NCBI GenBank assembly: GCA_011525745.1
Contig: WYBU01000096.1
Coordinates: forward strand, 1 to 64,000
Direction of reading: 5' to 3'
From: Planctomycetaceae bacterium
GTDB lineage: Bacteria > Planctomycetota > Phycisphaerae > UBA1845 > UTPLA1
Length of the DNA stretch: 64,000 nt
This document shows, one piece after another, positions 60,956-64,000 of the stretch. The notes below the pieces were generated by a model. It was not told the DNA's origin. It saw only the letters and a program-made list of their open reading frames with translations, and ran no database searches. The translations under genes and the position numbers were made by a program. Position 1 is the first letter of the stretch, and each line of letters opens with the position of its first letter.

Positions 60956-61263
60956 CAAGGGTTTGTCAGACGCCACAGGCTCGGGCCGAGGCAAGTATCC
61001 AATACAACCGAAGCGCGCGACTTAACGAAGAACGGGCGTTATCGGATGCCGTTTGCATGGCGATCGCAGGGGATTTCGGAATGAGTGGCGTGTATTTCGG
61101 ACAGACTGTGAATCGAATGACTCGAAAACACCAGGCGTGACCTTATTGGTCGTGCGGCGACAAGCGGAAGCGGGAAACAAGGTGGCGAGCGTCCTGAGCG
61201 GTTGCGACGTCCGACCCGGTTGTCGTTACGAAAAGTGATGATATACTGATACACAGGTCATTT
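60956..61263. other. Divergent intergenic region, cassette versus rrf2
   Basis: About 308 nt between the leftward cassette and the rightward Rrf2 gene. The right end carries a good sigma-70-like promoter for rrf2. I see no clear promoter for the leftward genes and no gene inside. Confidence 0.5.
61220..61247 (+). promoter_or_regulatory. Promoter for the Rrf2-family gene
   Basis: TTGTCG (61220-61225), a 16-nt spacer and TATACT (61242-61247), 17 nt before the ATG. The leader would be very short. The AT-rich GATATACTGATAC at the -10 stands out in this GC-rich DNA and is a plausible autoregulation site. Confidence 0.55.
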
Positions 61264-61695
61264 ATGCTTTCGCTCACGGCTCAATACGCACTTCGCGCCA
61301 TGGTTTTCATCGCGGGCTCGGATCCGGAACGGCCGGTGCTGGCGCGCGAGATTGCCGCACACACCGGCGTTCCGCTTCAATATCTCTCACGAATTTTGCG
61401 CGACGCGGTTCGAGAGGGATTGCTGACATCCACGCGCGGGATCGGCGGCGGCTTCCGGCTGGCGCGTGCGAGCAATCGCATGAGGCTGATCGAGGTGCTG
61501 GCGCCGTTCGACGACGTCGTGGGGCGGTCGCGCTGTCCGTTCGGGCAGCCGCGTTGCAGCGATGATCATCCCTGCGGTTTCCACGTTCATTGGAAGCCGG
61601 TTGCCGCGGAATACCGACGAATGTTGGAGCAAACTACGCTGGCGGACGTGGAGGCCGACGGCTTCTCGATCGCGGGGAGCCGACCCAGACGCTGA
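61264..61695 (+). CDS. Rrf2-family transcriptional regulator with Cys cluster
   Basis: 143 aa. Winged helix with the Rrf2 signature: MLSLTAQYALRAMVFIA, AREIAAHTGVPLQYLSRIL, and the wing TSTRGIGGGFRLAR. Three cysteines (Cys91, Cys98, Cys104 in CPFGQPRCSDDHPC) match the [2Fe-2S]/[4Fe-4S] ligands of IscR, NsrR and RsrR-type members, which sense Fe-S status, NO or redox. It lies immediately upstream of, and faces, a respiratory cytochrome/molybdoenzyme operon, the obvious target. The signal is not readable from sequence. Confidence 0.92.
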   Translation: MLSLTAQYALRAMVFIAGSDPERPVLAREIAAHTGVPLQYLSRILRDAVREGLLTSTRGIGGGFRLARASNRMRLIEVLAPFDDVVGRSRCPFGQPRCSDDHPCGFHVHWKPVAAEYRRMLEQTTLADVEADGFSIAGSRPRR

Positions 61696-61804
61696 ATGAG
61701 AGATGATTGCGTAACATTAGTCGGCGCATAAGGTTATCGGTGCATGACACCGGCAAGCAAACTTGGATGGGTTGCCCCGGCGGGTCGCTGCCAGGTGGGC
61801 GAAG

Positions 61805-61863
61805 AAAAAATCAAAATTTTTTTGTTGTACTTATTGACATATATATCAAGATATCTTTAAGAT
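61805..61863 (+). promoter_or_regulatory. Strong promoter with UP-like A/T tract and palindromic operator candidate
   Basis: An A/T-rich tract (61805-61833) precedes TTGACA (61834-61839); TAAGAT (61858-61863) follows with an 18-nt spacer. The perfect 10-bp palindrome AAGATATCTT (61848-61857) fills the spacer, and AAGATAT repeats at 61859-61865. A repressor bound there would block RNA polymerase. Rrf2 proteins such as NsrR bind AAGATxxATTT-type inverted repeats, so the neighbouring Rrf2 gene is the natural candidate (inference). Confidence 0.6.
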
Positions 61864-61893
61864 ATGCCGTCAGGTGAATAAGGGGACCTTGTG

Positions 61894-63642
61894 ATGAATC
61901 GACATCGCCTACATCCCTACCTCGTTCCCGCCCTGTGGGCGGTTGTTTGTCTCTCCTGTCTGCTGATCTTTCCCATCACGTGGCTGTCCGGTGCGGCCCA
62001 GGACGCCAAGGCGCCCTCCGTTCGCGGCGAACCTCAACTGCCCATCGAACCGTCGAAGGCCCAGCCGGCACGGATGACCGAAGCCGGTGAGTCGCCGGAG
62101 ATCGCGCGCGGGCGGGCGCTGTTTACACGACAATGCGCCATCTGCCACGGCGAGCAGGGAGACGGTGCGGGGCAGTTCGCTTACCTGATGAATCCCCGGC
62201 CGCGCGACTTTCGCAAGGGGAAGTTCAAGCTCACGACGACGACGAATCTGATCCCCACGGATGAGGACCTGCTGCGCACGATCAGCCGCGGGATGCCGGG
62301 ATCGGCGATGCCGCCGTGGGGTCATCTGCCCAATTCCGATCTGCAAGCGCTGGTCGCTTTTGTGCGAAAGGTCCACGTCGATGCCGTCGGGGCCGATCTC
62401 GAAAAGGCCGCGCGCGACGGCGCGATCTCGGCCAAGGACATTCCGACGATGCTCGCGGATCGGACGCGGCCCGGCGCGCCGATCATCGTTCCACCGGAGC
62501 CGGCGTTCGACGATCTTCGCTGGTTCACCGGACGCCGAATCTATATAGAGGCCTGCGCCCCTTGTCACGGCGCCAACGGCGAGCCGGTGGCCGAAGCGGT
62601 GAAGTTCGACGACGAGGGATACCTCGTCCCGCCGCGATCCTTCGTCAACGGCATCTTCAAGGGCGGCATGGAAGGCCCGCAACTCTACGCCCGCATTCTC
62701 AAGGGCATGCGCGGCACGCCGATGCCCGGTTACGAGGGAACGTACACCGCCGACGAGATGTGGGACCTGATCCACTACGTCCAGTCTCTGGCGCGGGCCG
62801 GCGCCCAGGAGCGCGCACAGCTTCGGCAATCAACGATTGTCGCGCCCGCCGTGGCCGGATCGCTCCCCAAGGGACCGGATGATCCTGCGTGGAACCAGGC
62901 GCGGGCGGTGTACGTGGGCATGACGCCATTGTGGTGGACCCCGGACCGCATCGAGGGCGTGATGGTACAGGCGCTGCACACCGGCGACGAACTGGCGGTG
63001 AGGTTGTCGTGGATCGATCCGACGCAGGACGATCGCGCGGTGCGCGTCGATGAGTTCCGCGATGCCGTGGCGATTCAGTTTTCGCTGACGAGCGATCCGC
63101 CGTTCTACATGGGCGACCGCACGGGCGGCGGCGGCGTGAACATCTGGATGTGGAAGGCGGATCGGCAGAAAAACATCGCATCGGGCTATCAGGACGTCGA
63201 TGCGGCGTTTCCCGATCGCGCGGCGGACATGTATCAGGAGCAGGATTTCACGTTCCCCGACATGAGCGTCATGGACTGGCCGCGCGGCAAGATCGAGTCG
63301 CACGACAAGACCTTCGTCACGGCGTGGGGCGCGGGCAACCTGGTGGCCGATCCGACGCTGAAGACGTCGGTCGAGTGTTTGGTGGCGCGAGGACCGGGGA
63401 CGCTGGCCAACAAGCCGATCGCGGTGCAGTTCGTGCAGGGGCAGGCTTCGTACGCGCGGGGCGTATGGAGCGTGCAGATGCAGCGCACGATGGACCTGCC
63501 GTGCGAACACGGCGACCAGGACGAGCGCGTCTTTCGCGCGGGCGACTACCTGCCCGTGTCGTTTGCGATCTGGGACGGCGCGATGGGGGATCGCGACGGC
63601 AAGAAGAACATCAGCATCTGGCAGAAACTGGTGATCGAATAG
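61894..63642 (+). CDS. Dihaem cytochrome c fused to ethylbenzene-dehydrogenase-type haem-b subunit
   Basis: 582 aa from the ATG at 61894 (AGGGGA upstream; GTG 61891 possible). An N-terminal hydrophobic export segment (LWAVVCLSCLLIFPITWLSG) is followed by two cytochrome c domains. These have CAICH (81-85) and CAPCH (221-225), each with a downstream Met-containing loop (GMPGSAMPPWG; GMRGTPMPGYEG). Residues ~325-582 look like the haem-b-binding gamma subunit of type II DMSO-reductase enzymes (VYVGMTPLWWTPD, WIDPTQDDRAVRVDEF, GGGVNIWMWKAD). It would pass electrons between the molybdoenzyme encoded 12 nt downstream and the respiratory chain, outside the membrane. Confidence 0.88.
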   Translation: MNRHRLHPYLVPALWAVVCLSCLLIFPITWLSGAAQDAKAPSVRGEPQLPIEPSKAQPARMTEAGESPEIARGRALFTRQCAICHGEQGDGAGQFAYLMNPRPRDFRKGKFKLTTTTNLIPTDEDLLRTISRGMPGSAMPPWGHLPNSDLQALVAFVRKVHVDAVGADLEKAARDGAISAKDIPTMLADRTRPGAPIIVPPEPAFDDLRWFTGRRIYIEACAPCHGANGEPVAEAVKFDDEGYLVPPRSFVNGIFKGGMEGPQLYARILKGMRGTPMPGYEGTYTADEMWDLIHYVQSLARAGAQERAQLRQSTIVAPAVAGSLPKGPDDPAWNQARAVYVGMTPLWWTPDRIEGVMVQALHTGDELAVRLSWIDPTQDDRAVRVDEFRDAVAIQFSLTSDPPFYMGDRTGGGGVNIWMWKADRQKNIASGYQDVDAAFPDRAADMYQEQDFTFPDMSVMDWPRGKIESHDKTFVTAWGAGNLVADPTLKTSVECLVARGPGTLANKPIAVQFVQGQASYARGVWSVQMQRTMDLPCEHGDQDERVFRAGDYLPVSFAIWDGAMGDRDGKKNISIWQKLVIE

Positions 63643-63654
63643 GGAGTGCGGCCC

Positions 63655-64000
63655 ATGTCCGAAACATCGAAGTCGAATCTATCGCGTCGCGAGGTGCTGG
63701 AGCTGGGAGCGGTCGCGGCGGTCGGCGGCGGGACGATTCTCGGCTGGTCGCTGAACGCGCTGGCTCAGCGGCCGGACATCGTGAATCCGCTGGCGGACTA
63801 TCCGGCGCGCGACTGGGAGGCGATCTATCGCAACCAGTACTCCTACGACGGAACGTTCAGTTGGGTCTGCTCGCCCAACGACACGCACGCCTGCCGCGTG
63901 CTGGCCTACACGCGCAACGGCGTGATCGTGCGCATGGGCACGCAATACGACTACCAGAGCTACAGCGATCTGTACGGCAACAAGGCCACGGCCAACTGGA
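63655..64000 (+). CDS. Type II DMSO-reductase-family molybdoenzyme, catalytic subunit (partial; nitrite oxidoreductase/nitrate reductase alpha-like)
   Basis: First 115 residues only; cut by the window edge. AGGGAG 8 nt before the ATG. A Tat-like signal (SRREVLELGAVAAVGGG) is followed by RDWEAIYRNQYSYDGTFSW and VCSPNDTHACRVLAYTRNG, with Cys72 and Cys80 near the expected first iron-sulfur cluster, and QYDYQSYSDLYGNK. 'CSPNDTHACR' is what I recall from nitrite oxidoreductase NxrA and close relatives, in contrast with the H-x3-C-x3-C of NarG. The substrate (nitrite, nitrate, chlorate, selenate, hydrocarbon) cannot be settled from this part. Needs molybdenum cofactor, compatible with moeA in the window. 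Confidence 0.85.
   Translation, partial: MSETSKSNLSRREVLELGAVAAVGGGTILGWSLNALAQRPDIVNPLADYPARDWEAIYRNQYSYDGTFSWVCSPNDTHACRVLAYTRNGVIVRMGTQYDYQSYSDLYGNKATANW

Noticed and set aside
61801-61830. Intrinsic terminator at the A/T tract after rrf2
   Set aside because: No GC-rich stem precedes the T-run; position immediately before a -35 box fits an UP-like element better.
63655-64000. Naming the last gene narG or nxrA outright
   Set aside because: Only 115 residues are present; the family is clear but the substrate class is not.

Overview
The window is very GC-rich, densely coded and has no rRNA, tRNA, CRISPR array, insertion sequence or phage gene that I could recognise. The gene content points to a planctomycete (Planctomycetota; the class cannot be fixed from the sequence alone). 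The indications are a type II secretion (T2SS) locus with very large, low-complexity-rich subunits, a matrixin/dockerin-like secreted protein, a 'QPFxPFRVHVSDG' small protein of a kind I associate with planctomycetes, a GTPase/GAP1-like cassette, and many short dispersed palindromic repeats between genes.

Layout. 1-20.4 kb is mostly housekeeping and envelope genes: a polytopic membrane protein, a SEC-C protein, a secreted protein next to a matrixin metalloprotease, a Sua5/YrdC-LMW-phosphatase fusion coupled to rpiB, a 3-hydroxyisobutyrate-dehydrogenase-like enzyme, hsp20-lon, moeA-lnt (stop/start overlap), a HEAT-repeat lipoprotein and, on the minus strand, an MFS-acyltransferase fusion. 20.6-48.1 kb is one T2SS locus on the plus strand: gspF, gspG, gspH, gspI, gspJ, gspK, a PilM/GspL-like gene, a PilO/GspM-like gene, the secretin gspD, and a small lipoprotein gene that overlaps the secretin stop codon. 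The ATPase (GspE), GspC and prepilin peptidase are not in the window. 48.2-55.9 kb holds a membrane protein, a VKOR-DsbA fusion, cstA, a glutaryl-CoA-dehydrogenase-like enzyme, a small minus-strand protein and an HtrA-like protein without its catalytic triad. 56.0-61.0 kb is a five-gene minus-strand cassette: two coiled-coil/disordered proteins, an FGE-fold protein, a zinc-ribbon GTPase and a GAP1-like protein. 61.2 kb to the end holds an Rrf2 regulator, then a promoter with a palindromic operator candidate that drives a dihaem cytochrome c/haem-b fusion and the start of a Tat-exported type II DMSO-reductase-family molybdoenzyme.

The main discovery candidate is the secretin: one uninterrupted 15.5 kb gene (5176 aa) in which I count an N0-like domain and about 49 N1-type (secretin_N) repeats before a normal secretin core. 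Ordinary GspD has N0 plus three. Three repeat starts lie exactly 435 nt apart, so the array is growing by tandem duplication of two-domain modules. Its neighbours are modified as well: the minor pseudopilins carry Gly-rich tails or inserts, and the GspM-like protein is several times normal size. This looks like a specialised, extended T2SS and not an ordinary one.

The second candidate is the GTPase/GAP1-like/FGE-like cassette. The third is the Rrf2-controlled, nitrite-oxidoreductase-like respiratory complex at the right edge. All domain calls are from reading translated sequence by eye; no database search was run.
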